From Otis tarda (taxonomy: Eukaryota; Chordata; Aves; Otidiformes; Otididae): a stretch of 64,000 nucleotides of DNA. The notes beneath the pieces are model-generated. The model saw nothing but the letters and a program-made list of their open reading frames with translations. It made no database searches and was not told where the DNA came from. The stretch covers positions 77,941,785 to 78,005,784 of the forward strand of contig CM048555.1 in the NCBI GenBank assembly GCA_026413225.1, read 5' to 3'. The first letter of the stretch is position 1. The number at the start of each line of letters is the position of its first letter. The position numbers and the translations under genes were made by a program. Positions 37,860 through 50,863 of this stretch are shown here, piece by piece.

Positions 37860-38040
37860 TTTTACATTTCTGTGTTCAGTCCTATTTTAAAAATTGTTTA
37901 AAATGGATGGAGAATCCACCATAGCACAGATGAAATCTTTCAGTTGTTCGCTATTGAATTAGCTGCCCAATTAAAAACAGAGATTTTATATATTGCCTAA
38001 ATGAAATTAGCTACAACTTTGATCCATTAAACCTTATCAT
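37860..38040 (-). mobile_element. Ancient CR1/L3-like LINE fragment
   Basis: The plus strand shows the decayed reverse complement of old CR1 sequence: GATGGAGAATCCACC, then TTAAAAACAGAGATTTTATA, TGAAATTAGCTACAACTTTG and ATCCATTAAACCTTATCATG. These correspond to the old-CR1 order of GATGGAGATTCCACC, a TTAAAAATTTGTGCCTTAT-like segment, TTGTCTAGCTTCAACTTCC and a CATTGGATCTTGTTATG-like segment. The match is by order and partial identity, so age and subfamily are not defined. Confidence 0.6.
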
Positions 38041-38046
38041 GGGAAA

Positions 38047-38530
38047 TGCATTGGAAAGGATTTCAAGAGATTGTCTGGTCCATCCTTCTGCTTCTTGGCA
38101 GAATCAAATACAAATTTCCCTTGCCTCAGGGCAGAATCAACTCTATCTAAACCATTCTTAACTAGACTTTGTCTAAACTGTTCTTGAAAGACTCAAATGA
38201 TACTGATTCTATAATCTCCCTAATAAATCTATTCCAGTACTTAACTGTACTTCTCTTTAGAAAGCTTTTTCCTGAGGTCTGACTTAAATCGCTATTTCAG
38301 AAATATAAGCCTTTTGTTTCTGCCCCTTGTGAAGAAGGAAGAGAGATTAGTTCTTTTTTATTCCAGCAGTCTCATGTACTTGAAGACCACATCTGTGCCT
38401 CCCCCCGCAATGATCAGCTCTTACGTGCTAGAGTTAAATTTCCTGCCCTATAAACTTGTTGTCAGCTTCTTAATTCTGTAATCATTATTCTGGTCTTCTT
38501 TGGAATCTCTCCATATTTCCAGTGTTAGTG
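38047..38530 (-). mobile_element. Ancient CR1 LINE fragment, 3' end included
   Basis: Begins with a decayed 3' end, GGAAAGGATTTCAAGAGATTG and TCTGGTCCATCC, and proceeds through TTTTTCCTGAGGTCTGACTT, TTTGTTTCTGCCCCTTGTGA, TCTCATGTACTTGAAGACC and ending near GGAATCTCTCCATATTTCC. The order is that of an old CR1 read antisense. It abuts the fragment at 37860 in the same orientation, but begins again at the 3' end, so it is a second copy. Confidence 0.7.
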
Positions 38531-38617
38531 GTAGTCAGCAGACTTGATTCTGTTATCTACAAAGGAAAATTACTCTCATTCTTACTATTTTTAACATATT
38601 CAGTGCTAACATTAGTG

Positions 38618-38670
38618 TTTTGAATTATAATACTGTGCTTAAGTGCCTTTTGAATTATAGTACTGTGCTT
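38618..38670. repeat. Short tandem duplication, period 30 bp
   Basis: TTTTGAATTATAATACTGTG at 38618 and TTTTGAATTATAGTACTGTG at 38648 differ by one base over 23 bases, both ending CTT. Confidence 0.85.
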
Positions 38671-39914
38671 GAATTGACTTAATTAGCCAAAGAGACAAAG
38701 TCCTCTGTCCTATAAATACGGTTTGTGTTCAGTGGACATAAGTAAAATCTAGTTTTCAAAGAACTGAATTCAGTTTTACCTCCTTCAAGAGAGAGATGTA
38801 CTCTACTATTTTGTCTTAGGACAATCACAGGAAAAAAAAGACAAAAAACCGAGATCCAAGTTCTCAGGGAACTACTTTGTTGATGGTCTTGCAGATTTGA
38901 AACTTATTTCTTCGCCGACAATATAAGAAAAGCTTACACCACATTGCCATCAACTTTTTAGAAACAAATACTACATTCTTCACTAAAAGCAATGTGCAGG
39001 TAGGCTTATAGTGGCTTAGTAGTGCCATAAATCCTTAGTAAGCTCATTAAACAGGCCCAACATCTAGCCTTAATATTTTTATCATTTGAATATAGTAATT
39101 CCCAAGATATGCTACATTTTCTCTTTATGGTCATATATAAGCCAGCAGAGGACTGGCACATCTTTGAAAGCAGCTATTTCTAAGGTGAAATAAACCTTAT
39201 CTTGTACTTTAAATGGTGCTACAAGAGGCGAAGGAGAGGGAGAGAAAGCTTTGAATGTTAATTCTTTAGAACAGTTGCAATTTGTGAAGGTGTCTTCAGA
39301 CGTTCTTGCAAGACTGTGGTCACTATCAAGGTTTAGATTGAAGGTAGGGTCATAGAAGGAGTAGGAATAGTAGTAAAAGGGTGTCTGAAGCCATTTGAAT
39401 AAAGTAGGAGTATCTTTAAGGAGGTATTCTAGTGAATCAGGATATGAAGCTTAGGAAGAAAAATGAAGTGTCTGTTACATGAAGGTCTGCATCAAGAAAA
39501 GGGATAGAAGTGATATTTAGAAGTTGCTATGGAAAAGAGCACTCACATCATCCACAAAAGTTGGTATCTGTATAACACGTCCAAAAAGAGCTATAAAAAT
39601 ATTTCTTCTACCTTCCCCATTCTACCTCACAGAGAGATGCTTATCTCAAGCTATCAAATATCTTTCCCTTCCTGTATAACCTATGACAAACTTAAAACCA
39701 GTAGCACAGTATTCTACAGTCTCAGAAACGTAAATGTGTAAATGTTTCCTGAGAGGAGATGAAGAGAAATCAAGGGCAGCTCAGGTTCCTCTAGTAGTAG
39801 GGAATTTGTTAGATGAAAATGCACAAGTGAAACATATCTATTAGTGTGAACACCCTATTTCAGGGTACCTCAAATGTCACTTTTTCAGTTTGCTCACTGT
39901 TTTATCTCCTCCTA
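38671..39914. other. Unique AT-rich DNA
   Basis: No gene or repeat recognised. Confidence 0.5.
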
Positions 39915-40195
39915 CAGCTAAAAACTTTTGCCTAAACTTCTCTCTTCTTAGCTCTAGGCCTTTCCTTCCAGTACTCATAGTTTGAGATTGAATAGTTCCC
40001 TCCTTTCATTTATGTTCTTACCTTGATGATATTTATAGACTGAGATCATGTTGCCCCTGAACTTTTGGTATTCCAGACCCCATAAATTTGTCTTCCTTAC
40101 TTTCTCACCTTATGTCTTATAGTCTTCTAGTTCTTATATTGGTTTTGTATCTTCATTTTGTATTTGCCTACATTTCTTCTGTTTCCAAACAGTGG
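39915..40195 (-). mobile_element. Ancient CR1/L3-like LINE fragment
   Basis: The plus strand carries the reverse-complement order of an old CR1: AAAAACTTTTGCCTAAACTT, TCATTTATGTTCTTACCTTG, ATATTTATAGACTGAGATCA and TGTTGCCCCTGAACTTTTGG, then CTTTCTCACCTTATGTC. These match the old-CR1 series with a ...TATTTATAGACTGT...ATCATGTC core. Heavily mutated; no frame survives. A T run follows at about 40230-40251. Confidence 0.6.
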
Positions 40196-43100
40196 GGAAA
40201 TGTGTTTCCCAAATGTTGTTCTGATGTTTTTGGTTTTTTTTTTTTTTTTTTCTGTTAGTATGGCATTCTGTTTTGTCATTCTTTAATCCAGATTGTTCTA
40301 AGTAATTATTACTATGCTCTTACTCTTAAAAATAAGTAAATAGCTGATGCCAAGTTTCTCAAAGGTGTCTATAATTATACAAGAGGACAACATAATTTAA
40401 TCTGTATGAAACAGAACTCTTCAAAGCTCTTTTTTCTTTCCATCTGGTCATCTATAATGAAGTTCTCAGTTATTAAGTGTCCTGGAATCTCTGTGATGAT
40501 AACAGCTTCCAGCAAAAAAACTCTTCAACTCTACAGTTCACGCTCCTGTATTCATGTCATGAACACTGCTGAAAAGGTAGATAAATACAAGTTACTAGGA
40601 TCTTTGCAAGGGTAATCAGATACAAATATTTCATCTTTATTACACAGAAAACTACATCCATTTATCTAATGGTCTCTTCTGGCTTTAAATTCAGTGAATG
40701 GTATCAAATTCCTTGTATGAACACTCCCATAGTGAATTTAACAGTTTAGGCATAATTTTTCAGCTTCAAAGGTTATGATAAAAAAGGTTGATCTTCCTCT
40801 TGCTTGTTTAGTGGCTAGTGAGAAATTGATGTCTCCAGCAGCTGCCACTTAGAGGTCTTAGACATTTAGCTCAACAGTCATATTTCATTTTTATGATATT
40901 GTTTACCCCTGACTCTACAGACTGAAATCTTAGTTAGCCCAAGCAAAATCTACTTGGTCTAAGATTTGGGAGGTTTTCTAACTAAATAAGTAAAGAAAAC
41001 CTTGGTTAAAACAAATCTAATGTTGACAATGCATATTATTAACATTATTGTTAAAAGCTTTCATTTAAAAAAAAATAATATTTGGAAACGTAATCAATTT
41101 GGACAGAAATCTTCTAAATTCTTATTTATGAGACATGTTAGGAACCCAACCTGAGATTAATACTATTTGGATTAGATTACAATTTCACATTTCTTTTCTT
41201 TTCCTTGACATCTGACTGGCCATGAACAACCCATGTGTTTCCATTAAAGGATTATCTACGCTGCTGATAAAGATGATTGCTTGATGATAAATGTTGTTGG
41301 GCTGAGATCTGCAACATGTGAAACACTACCTCATAAGGGCTACGTAAGGGTAGTTCATAAATGCCGTAATTGTCTCGCCCTGTGTGTGGAACAGTTCAGC
41401 ACATCCCACAGTCTTTCTAATACCCATAAAATCAATTTGGAGACTCTTTCTGTGCATTAACAGCCATAATGCAAAGAGTGGAGCAGATAGGTGAAAATGT
41501 AGTACATGGGAGACTTAGGTTCTTCTGTCACCACTGCGTGTCAGGAATCTCTGGGAGACGTCTGTGTCATTTTACCTCAGTTTACCATAAGCTAAAAGAC
41601 TCATGATGACCTTTATAAAACCCTTAACAATTCATTAGAGCTGAGAGTTAATTTATTAGAACCAGGAAGCACTATTATCATTATTTGTTTATGTAGATCT
41701 GAGATTGTTTAACTCAGAGGACAAGTATTAGCCAAGAACTTAATTTACACTGTTCTTTCTGGAAATGCCTCAAGTGTGCTCGATGGACTTAAACAGAAAA
41801 GTCAATTCAGTTCATTGTCCAGGAACTTAATACCATGTTTTGAGGTCGATCTTGGACCCATTTGGCTCTGCACGGAATACCTAATATTAGTATTGGTGGG
41901 AGCAACACAGCTATGTGTGGAACAAGGGATATAAAGAAAACTGTTTGGTTGAATATGGAACACTGCTGATAGAATGAAACCAGTCATTTGTTTATGGGAT
42001 TTAGTTTTATTTCTATGGTAAATTCTGATAGATGGCCTGTCAGGTTGAAAAGGTTACTTTTGTAACTTTTTTTTTTACCCATAATGTATTCCAACAGTTT
42101 GGAACATGATTGAGAACCTCAGAGTGTAAACCCCTTGCAAGACAGTAAAGGGTGAAAGTGTATGGAAAGGTGCCAATTGTTTCATGAGTGAAACCCAGGA
42201 TGCGGACTCAGGAAAAATGATGCATTTCTAATTCTGGCACAGTTCTCCTTCCTGACTCTCAGAATGACACTTCATTTGTCTATGCTTGAAGTATCCATGC
42301 ACAAATGGAAATAATAATCCTCACATCAGTCAAATCCTTCTTCATTTCCTTTTCATATTACAAAAACATTAGAGTGGGACTGTGTTCCAGGAAGTGTTTG
42401 TACCTTACCTATCACAGAGAGTTCTTCAAACACTTCTGTGATGCAAGTACAAATTAATAAATATATCCACTACAGTTTTCTGGAAGTGTTCTTCATTAGG
42501 ACATTTTTCAGAAACCTCAGTATTTTTCACTGATGTAAGTACAATCAAGCCTTAAGAACAGGAAAGGAGAAAGAAAATAGGAACACTTTAGGAAAAGATA
42601 TTGAAAATCTTAAGTGGTGTTAGATGAACGCAGCTTTACTTAGGAAAGTTGAGTGAAAAGAAGCTTTGTGACAAGAAAAGGACTTCAGTAGGGTACTTTG
42701 GTTTCTTTACCCTTATTTGGGTAAGCACTTTTTCTTGAGAGTTTAATTATCAGGTTGATTAGAAAGAAGGAATTTGTGTTCATAAATGGCACTTATAAAA
42801 ATCATACTTTCCTTCTTGGTCTCTGAATGAAAGATGGTGTCTGCTGTCAGTTTAACTACGAATAACTGGATAAAAGAGCAAAGTAGACTACCTGGAAATT
42901 GAATCATTTTAGTCTACAGAACACACCTAAAAAATCAACTAAAATGTATTTCTCATGATCTAAAACCCAAAGTTTTTATAAATTATAATTTTGTGCAAAC
43001 ACAGTTGGAAATCTGTATATTAATTATGAAAACAGCACATTAGTACTCTGCATAGCAGTATTATAATCAACGCTCAGGAGTCAACAATGATGTTCAGTTA

Positions 43101-45938
43101 CTCTTTGGTAAAATGCAGCCTTCTGTAAGGGACTCTGTAGGAGACCTTTATTATTTTAATTCTTAAAAAATAGCTTTCAATATGCAAATTGGAAAAGTCC
43201 CCACTATATCAGATGGGATGCACTTACTGAGCTGATAGTTACGTACATTTTTTTTTCTACATTAAACAAAGGCACACGGGTTACAAAACAACAGAGCTTC
43301 TGAGGTAAGGAAGAGAGATGCCTCCTTACCCAGAACACATACAATGTGTTCAGCAGTCCTGGAAAAAATTCTGAAGTTTTGAGACAACAGTGACTCAGAC
43401 AAAGCAGCTCAGACCATTACAAATTCCTAAAAGTGCAGAGATCAGAATCACGTAGCTTTTCCTATATCAGTACCTTATTGTCTCTACACTGAGCTTAAAA
43501 GATTGAGGAGAACATTTTCTTTTTCCTGTCTGCTATGCAATTCAGGTTTTCTTTTTTTTTTCTTTAAAAGACTATGTGGTCATTGACTGGAGGAGACGGT
43601 CGTGACTATTTCAAAGACATCTATGAAAATGACAAAATCCAACTCCAAAATCTAGTTTGGATTGATAGACAGACTTTTATTTTGCTTTATGGTTGGTGCT
43701 TTCTCGTCACCCTACTGTTTTGTTGCACTGAGTGATTCTAGTGAATCTGTTTTTCCCTGTTTGGCACAATTAGATTTTGTTAGGGCTCTTGATCTGGTTT
43801 GTCTTCAGCCTCTTATTTCTCTGCTTTCTCATTGCCTATTCTTTGTGTGCACTGCTGTTTTTTCTCTCGGATATCTCTTCTTTGTGTTTACCTGGGTATT
43901 GTCTTTTTCTCTGTATTTCCCCATCTTCCTCTTTCCCCTTCTCATCTTCAGACTGTGTCTGTAATTATATTCAATTGTTACCCTGTTTCCTGCTGGGCCA
44001 AAATTTCCACTTCTTAAGAAAACAGTGGCCCCCTTCTGCGGGCGACCATTGATTTCATGTACACAGAAGAGAAACTCCACTTTCTGCACAATACAGAAGC
44101 TGTCTTTCTACCACTGTGGGACAGCTTCTGTAATATTATGTTAGATGGCACAATGCTGCCTGAGTCTGTCCAGTGGCAGGCACTGAACAGAAATTTTTAT
44201 TTCATTCCTTGGAGGAGTCCTCAGGCATCTATACCAGCTGAAGCCGGACAAGAATAAGAATGTGGACTGCCCAGGGAGCATTCCTCCTCTGCTTTCATTT
44301 ATGAGAAACTGCCATCTCTCTTTCCCAGTCTTGTTTCTGAGTCTGCAGGTTGGTGAGATGAAGACTCACAGTAGTGGTTCATAACGGTTCAGAGAAAATG
44401 TATCCATCCTTTGATGGGTGGGAGAGACAATCCTGTGATTCACAATGTGGAAAACCCAGAAATTAAATGCTTGCAGGAGGAGGTGGGGCTTAGTTCTTAC
44501 TGGCAAAGCCTGCTTCAAGATATCTCTGCCTACCAACAAGATTTGGAAAAGAAAAGGGGCAGCCAGCAGTGAGAAAACAGATTAGGGACTAATGAGGGAA
44601 GGTGAACATACTCAACTCTATAGGGTGCTGAAAGAGTTGGCCAATGTGCATTGAAGAAAACTGTCCCTCATTTGTGAAAAAAAAAAATCTATAACAATCA
44701 GAGAAGGAGAAAATGTTGATGTTGCCCTGCACTCATTTTATTTAAAAAGTCAAGAAAGAAAAATGAAAGAGAAGAAGCTAATTAAAAAAAGTAAACACAT
44801 TTTCCAAGGACAGCTCAGGCGTGGCTAACCTGATTTCCTGTGATGAAATGACTGGCTATATGGACAAGGATCTTCATGTCATATTTACATGCATTTGTGT
44901 GCATGTATTTTATCACGTTGTATTTGTAGTCACATACAGTTTAGGTAATTATGAAGTCACATGCTGGAAAGTGAATTGCATACCAGTTTTATTTAGGTTA
45001 CCTTTGAAGGCTTATTTACTTTGGTATGTTTATTGCACTTGTTGCCTTAGGCGTGACTAGAGTCTTGGTTAGTATGTTTACTTCTATAAAGCTTTTGCTA
45101 AAACGTTAATCAAAACATGCCTCGTGGAAGTAGTGACCAACAGTGGAATGCGTTGAGTATATTAACAAACCAAGGAAACTGGTATCACAGCTAGAGGGAG
45201 AGAATAAGGGATATTTATGGGACTTGAGGTGCTCCTATGACCATGAGATAGATACTTGTGAAATTGCTAGCCCAATTGCAGTTATAAAGTTAATACAGAA
45301 TTATACTGATCACTTTATATAAGTAAACTCAGAAACTTTCTATATTATGAATTGAAATAGCAGACACAGTTCTCTGATTTTGTTTTTCTGTTTTTCATGT
45401 TCTTATGTGTGTATACATTAACATTTTGTACCTATTAGCATGTTAGGGCTATGCCTTATGACAAAAGAGATTGAATTTGTGCTGCCAAAGCAAACTTCTA
45501 ACAATGTTTTCTGTTGTATGACTGGCACTAGCATCTCCAGATACCACCCTCTGAGGTATTTAGGACAGTGACAGTACACATGTACTAGTAGCAGAAAGAA
45601 CCAACAGCTGATGAGGACAAGGGAAGCTGCTGACTGTATCGTGGGCTCATTTAACCTGTCAAATGCCATCTGCCTCTGGAAATATTCATTGGCCCTGAGG
45701 CCAAGTGGAGGAGAGTGTTTTATAGTCACATTGCTCAGGGTCAGCCTCTGTAGAGAGGACTGACAGACTTTCCATCCATCACCACATTGCATTGGCTGAG
45801 TTTCCTATGGGCTCCATGTGGTGCCCCATGGACCCTAAGATATCATTATTATTTTAATGAGAACATTTAATTTAAAATGCCTAAGGTAATGCAGTGTATG
45901 TTCTAATTCAGCAGCAGAGTGCTTTCATGTATGACATT
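40196..45938. other. Long unique AT-rich interval
   Basis: About 5.7 kb with no recognised gene or repeat. A pyrimidine-rich stretch (43800-43955) produces overlapping hydrophobic frames of up to 100 codons; these are composition effects. A 124-codon minus-strand frame at 45418-45792 has no recognisable domain. Confidence 0.5.
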
Positions 45939-46472
45939 CATAGAATCACAGAATAGTTTGAGTTGGAAGGGACCTTTAAAGGTCATCCAGTCCAACCCTC
46001 CTGCAAGGAGCAGGGACATCTCCAACCAGATCAGGTTGCTCAGAGCCCCGTCCAACCCGGCCTTGGATGTTTCCAGGGATGGGGCATCCACCACCTCTCT
46101 GGGCAACCTGGGACAGTGCTTCACCACCCTCAATGTAAAATTTTTTTTTCCTAATATCTAATCTAAATCTATCTCCCTCTATTTTAAAACCATTATCCGT
46201 TGTCCTGTGCCAGTGTTCCACCACCCTCAGTGTAAAAAAATTCCTTCCTTATATCTGATCTCAGTCTACCTCCTTCTATTTTAAAACCATTATCCCTTGT
46301 CCTGTCACAACAGGCCCTGCTAAAGAGTTTCCCCCCATCTTTCCTGTAGGCCCCCTTTAGGTACTGGAGGGCCGCTATAAGGTCTCCCTGGAGCCTCCTC
46401 TTTTCCAGGCTGAACAGCCCCAGCTCTCTCAGCCTGTCCTCGCAGGAGAGGTGCTCCAGCCCTCTTATCATC
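45939..46472 (-). mobile_element. CR1 LINE with internal tandem duplication
   Basis: Plus strand begins CATAGAATCACAGAATAGTT then GTTGGAAGGGACCTTTAAAG, the antisense CR1 3' terminus, and ends at GCCCTCTTATCATCG, so the copy is 5'-truncated. Minus-strand frames show ORF2 C-terminal motifs [30 protein letters not shown] and NGFKIEGGRLRSDIRK. The last motif occurs twice because bases 46114-46306 hold two head-to-tail copies of one segment (separate entry). The final coding part is spread over several frames. The 3' UTR type matches 8975 and 54324. Confidence 0.93.
46114..46306. repeat. 97-bp tandem duplication inside the CR1
   Basis: Copy 1 (46114-46210) starts CAGTGCTTCACCACCCTCAA and copy 2 (46211-46306) starts CAGTGTTCCACCACCCTCAG. 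Both run through a TAATATCT/TTATATCT segment, a CTCCYTCTATTTTAAAACC segment and CATTATCC, ending GTCCTGT. Other CR1 copies here have this segment once. The two units differ at several positions. Confidence 0.88.
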
Positions 46473-49400
46473 GAAACTACTTTGTACCATGGGGGCACTG
46501 GGGACATTTTATGGCACGAGGATAGTTGATTAGCTTTTGTAGACAACTAATCTTGTATAGTTTGTATCTGTACTCTGCCTGCAATAGAATGTGTAGAAAA
46601 TAATTGTATTCTTTCTGTCTAGGTTTACTCTTAGGGAAAACTAGCTGGTTTCTCAAGAAAATTACCACATAGGCCACCCAAGTGATCAGGAGACCAAAAC
46701 TCATGAATGAAATGATGAGTAGATTTCCCCAATGATAGTGTACACATAGCTGTGAGCAAATCTTTTAGGGAAGAACAAATTTGAACCTTGCCTCATTTTT
46801 CTGTTATAGATGGAAAACGTTACTAGTACAGAACATTTGGCTCCAGGTTCTTTCCTGAGACTATCAAATCACCAATGGTAAATGAGTTCAGAATTTGTTT
46901 ATTTGGGCAAAAAACATAATGAAATTCTTTTTCAGTTTATTTTAAAAGTATTCAGAAGTGAGTAGAATAGCATTCACCTGCGGGACCCCTTATTACAGCA
47001 TAACTAGATGTTCTTAGTTGTGTCCTCTAAGCCATGCACTTGTCAAATCCTTTGAAGGCAGAATGCCATGTTGTTTTCATGGTACTACAGGGTAACATCC
47101 AGAAGCATGAGTGGTTGAAGAAATGCAAATCTGGATGTTCATGCAAGACTAAGTTGCACATTACTGCAGCTTGTTACTGAGTTAAATTTGTTGCTAATTT
47201 AGTAAGGGAAGTGCTATAGGTGGTGATTCTGCTCAGTGTGTTGTGGATTTATGGAATTCTGGATTGACATTTCTTACAAAGTCTTACCTTGACCATGTTT
47301 TTATTTCACTGGAGTTACCCAGAATTGTGTGTGACTGCAGCCAATGTGCCCTGTGGGTGCATGCTGAAGTGCAGAATTTAATCAGTACTTAATGCGACAG
47401 TGTTATAAGTTTCTGTATCTGTCAAACAGCTTGTTTCCTTTCTTACTGCTTCTGCTATTTTTAAAGGTTTCTCTATGGTCTTTGTTTTGCTGCAGAGTAT
47501 ATGCAGAGTTTTTATATCCCTAGCAAAGAAAATAGTAACATTTCATTGACATCAGCAGTGAAACTGGCACTTGAGTATTTACATAGTAATTTCTTTAAGA
47601 GACCTTGATGTAGTTTATGTAGGAAATAAGTATCATAATCTTTAATTAAGAGCTGATGAAAATGAGGTACCCAAAGTCTGGGAGAACTTGTTCATAATGA
47701 AGAAATAAGACCTACCTCATTTTTCTAGAACCCTGGTTCCTGCTCACTGGGATGTACTGCATATACTGCAATGATTTTAAATCATGCTTTATAGTACATT
47801 GTACCATTCTTAGCACTAGAGCCATATGCATTAATAAACATATTTTTATTCTTTTTTTTTTGTCTGAATATACATTCCCATTCATTACAAATATGCTCAT
47901 TGGAGTTTTCCTTTCTCAGGCGTCTAACTGGTTATATTATTGTATTGACACACTATAGTATTGGTACAACAAAGTAACCCGGTTCAAAGTATTATCTGGT
48001 GATATGGATTCTTCTATTTCCTTTTCATCATAATCCAGTGTAACAGATGTTATATGTCATTCATTTTACACAAGTTTTCCATGTATGAGTTAGATATCTA
48101 ACTTGTAAGAAAGCAATCTTTTCATAGCTGTTTCCAGAGATGGGATTATTTGAATTCATAGGGTGAATTAATTCCATTCTAAAATAAATGTATAAAGTAG
48201 GTAGCTAGACAATTTGATGGCTGAAACTTGATCTAAATAATTCTGTATGTTGACTTGGATATTAGAATCAGATGTGTATGGACCTGATCAGTAGCATAAA
48301 CAACATACCTGACTTACAGAAGGTAAAAGTCCGTTGAGAAGAATCTCATACTCATATTAAACTGGGGTGAATTTCCCTCTGGAAGAGCATGTGTTTTTCC
48401 CTGGATTGTAGAGGAGGCCTAAGAAAAGCAAATATTTAAAATGATTAGAGGTGAACACCACCCTGAATATCTGATATGAAAAGGAAGACTCCGGAGTAAG
48501 GAAATCATATGAAACATTTTCTCACTGTTTTTATATGGTTTACTGCATCCTGAGGGTCATATTAAATCTTTTTACACAAGTCTTATCTTTCACTCTTATT
48601 TAGAATTTCCTCAGATACATTATATTTTTCCTCCACAATTTTGTCCAAGGCAAAATTTACAGATTTTATACATTTTTGGGGATTTCTGCACATCAACCGC
48701 ATCAGACACTGTGATCAAACTGCAAGAACTCTGGAAATTGTTGATCTGGCTGCTACATATGTAGCAGTGAGCCCAAAAGAATGAGAGAATCTCCAAGCAT
48801 TCCCTATCAAAGGTTAGCTAAACTGGAAGGGCTTTAGGGTTTTGAACTAATCTTGTTCCTTCTGCAGAGAACTTGGGAACTGGCTAAAAGCAGGTCTGTT
48901 GTAGATCCAGTCCAACATGCACTCACTTTCTGCTGCTCCCGCAGGAGGCAAGCTGAGTGCATGTCCTAGTAAACCTGTTCCTCCCTTTCTTTCAGCTATG
49001 CAGCAGAGATCACCTCCCTAATCACCTCCTCCATCATTAAAAAAATCTTACTCCATACCGTCTTATTAATTAGTACCCAGAATACTACTCTACACACCCA
49101 TGAAAATTGCCCACCCTGATGCTCCTGCCATAGGTCTTTGAGAATCCTCTACCATAAGAAGATCTTTGGATACCCAGCGCTCTTTCTGTCTATACTTCTG
49201 ATGGGGGATATCTGATCAGAAGTGCAATATCCCCACTTGCCTTGTTAACATCATTTACTATTTCACAAATTTCATCTCTTTTTTTTTTCCTTTCCCTGTG
49301 TTTCTTTCTTTTTCTCCTTTATCTGTCTGTTTTTTATTACAGCTATTGGATTTGATTCTATCTCCTATGCTCGACTGAACAGAAACAGTTTGTGAGATAT

Positions 49401-50630
49401 TCCCGAGGGGTCAATCTGCATGTTCTTCTTCAAAGTTTGCATTGTCAGAGCCCTCTTCACCTTCTGTTTCTGAGTTGTCAGAGTTTCTGTTGGGAATTTC
49501 AGGTCACAGTGACAACACGGCAGCTGCCTTCAGAGTCCATGAAAACATTCCTAGCCAAAATTTCGAGGCAATCACGTTGTTCCCAGGCAGATAATGCATC
49601 ACAGGTGAACAGTCCTCATTTTTGTTAGCTTATCTTTTCTGGGCTGTTCACAGGGGTGAAATAACAAGAAGCAGTATATAGACGGAAAGAGAAAAATGAA
49701 AGTCTCATCTTATATGAACACACCTCCTCTTGGGTTTTCCTGTCGGAAGTTATAATAGCGGTGATCAGTGTAGGTTAACTAGCACTGTCCCAAAGCTATG
49801 TAAGGTGTATCTGGTTAAGCCTCTATGATTGCTTTTATCTCAGAAGAAGCCTTAACTGAACAAAATGTAGAATATAGGGCTCTTCTCTTTCTACTTGAAT
49901 ACCGGATGATTTGATTACTGTGGAATTTGGCCAAGAATGGGCTTCTCTGTGGCCTGGAGCCAATTTCCCAGGTTCTTCATTCTTAAAGCTAGTTCCTTCC
50001 TGAAGGATTATCACAGCTACATTGAGGACGCTTACTCTATACAATGGGAGCAGAGACGTTCAAATCCCTAATCATATGCTAACCCAGGACTAAGTGGCAT
50101 CAGCAGGCGCAATGTGGATATGTCTAAGCTTCTGTGAAATCTCTGTATTTACAACATTACACTAGATTCAACAGAGAGTCTAAGCTCCAAATACAGTATC
50201 ATGTTAATGTTGCTAATAGATGCCAGACCTAAATTGCCTGTTGCAGCTGTGTACTTAGTGAAAATACCAGTTTGAGCATTTGGAAGGTTGGGAGTTTTTC
50301 TGTTGTGCAGTGTAGAAATGCCCTTTGATGCTTAGCATTTCACTTGACATGAATAGTGCATCTTCTGAATGCATGGATGTGTCTTTAGAAACTGACTTCT
50401 TGCATGATACACAATATTCTTCTAGGAGTGTAAGATAAGGTTTTTGTGAGAAAAATTTTCTGGTCCAAGTGGTAGTTTTAACCTATAACAGAGCCCAAAA
50501 CAGTCCTGTTTAGCGAGTCTGTTGGATGGAGGAATTAATGTGCTTTTTCACTCCCTTGACCAAAACCTTATTGGACAATATTTAGAGGGTAATTCTACCC
50601 CATTCCAATTCCTCTCCCTTTTTTATATAC
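46473..50630. other. Unique AT-rich DNA
   Basis: About 4.2 kb with no recognised gene or interspersed repeat. A long polypyrimidine run at 49277-49342 ends TTTTTATTACAG and resembles a splice acceptor, but no convincing exon follows. Confidence 0.5.
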
Positions 50631-50863
50631 CTCAAGTTGCAGCATGGGAAGCTTAGGTTGTGTATTAGGAAACACTTCTTTACAGAAAGACTGAGGCACT
50701 GGAACAGGCTGCCCAAAGAAGTGGTGGAGTCACCATCCCTGGAGGTGTTCAAAGAACGTGTAGACATGGCACGCCAGGACATGGTTTAGTAGGCATGTGG
50801 TGTTAGGTTGATGGTTGGACTTGATGATCCTGGAGGTCTTTTCTAGCCTCAAAGATTCTATGA
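50631..50863 (+). mobile_element. CR1 LINE 3' fragment (second subfamily)
   Basis: Starts CTCAAGTTGCAGCATGGGAA, continues TATTAGGAAACACTTCTTTA and GGCACTGGAACAGGCTGCCC, and ends GACATGGTTTAGTAGGCATG...AAAGATTCTATGA. It contains only the last ORF2 codons, out of frame, and the 3' UTR. The UTR type is that of 21597 and 33357. Confidence 0.9.

Noticed and set aside
43662-44052. Hydrophobic frames resembling membrane proteins
   Set aside because: Three overlapping frames are all hydrophobic because the plus strand is pyrimidine-rich; this is composition, not a gene.
45418-45792. 124-codon minus-strand frame as a gene
   Set aside because: No domain or motif recognised and no conserved context; a chance open frame is the simplest reading.
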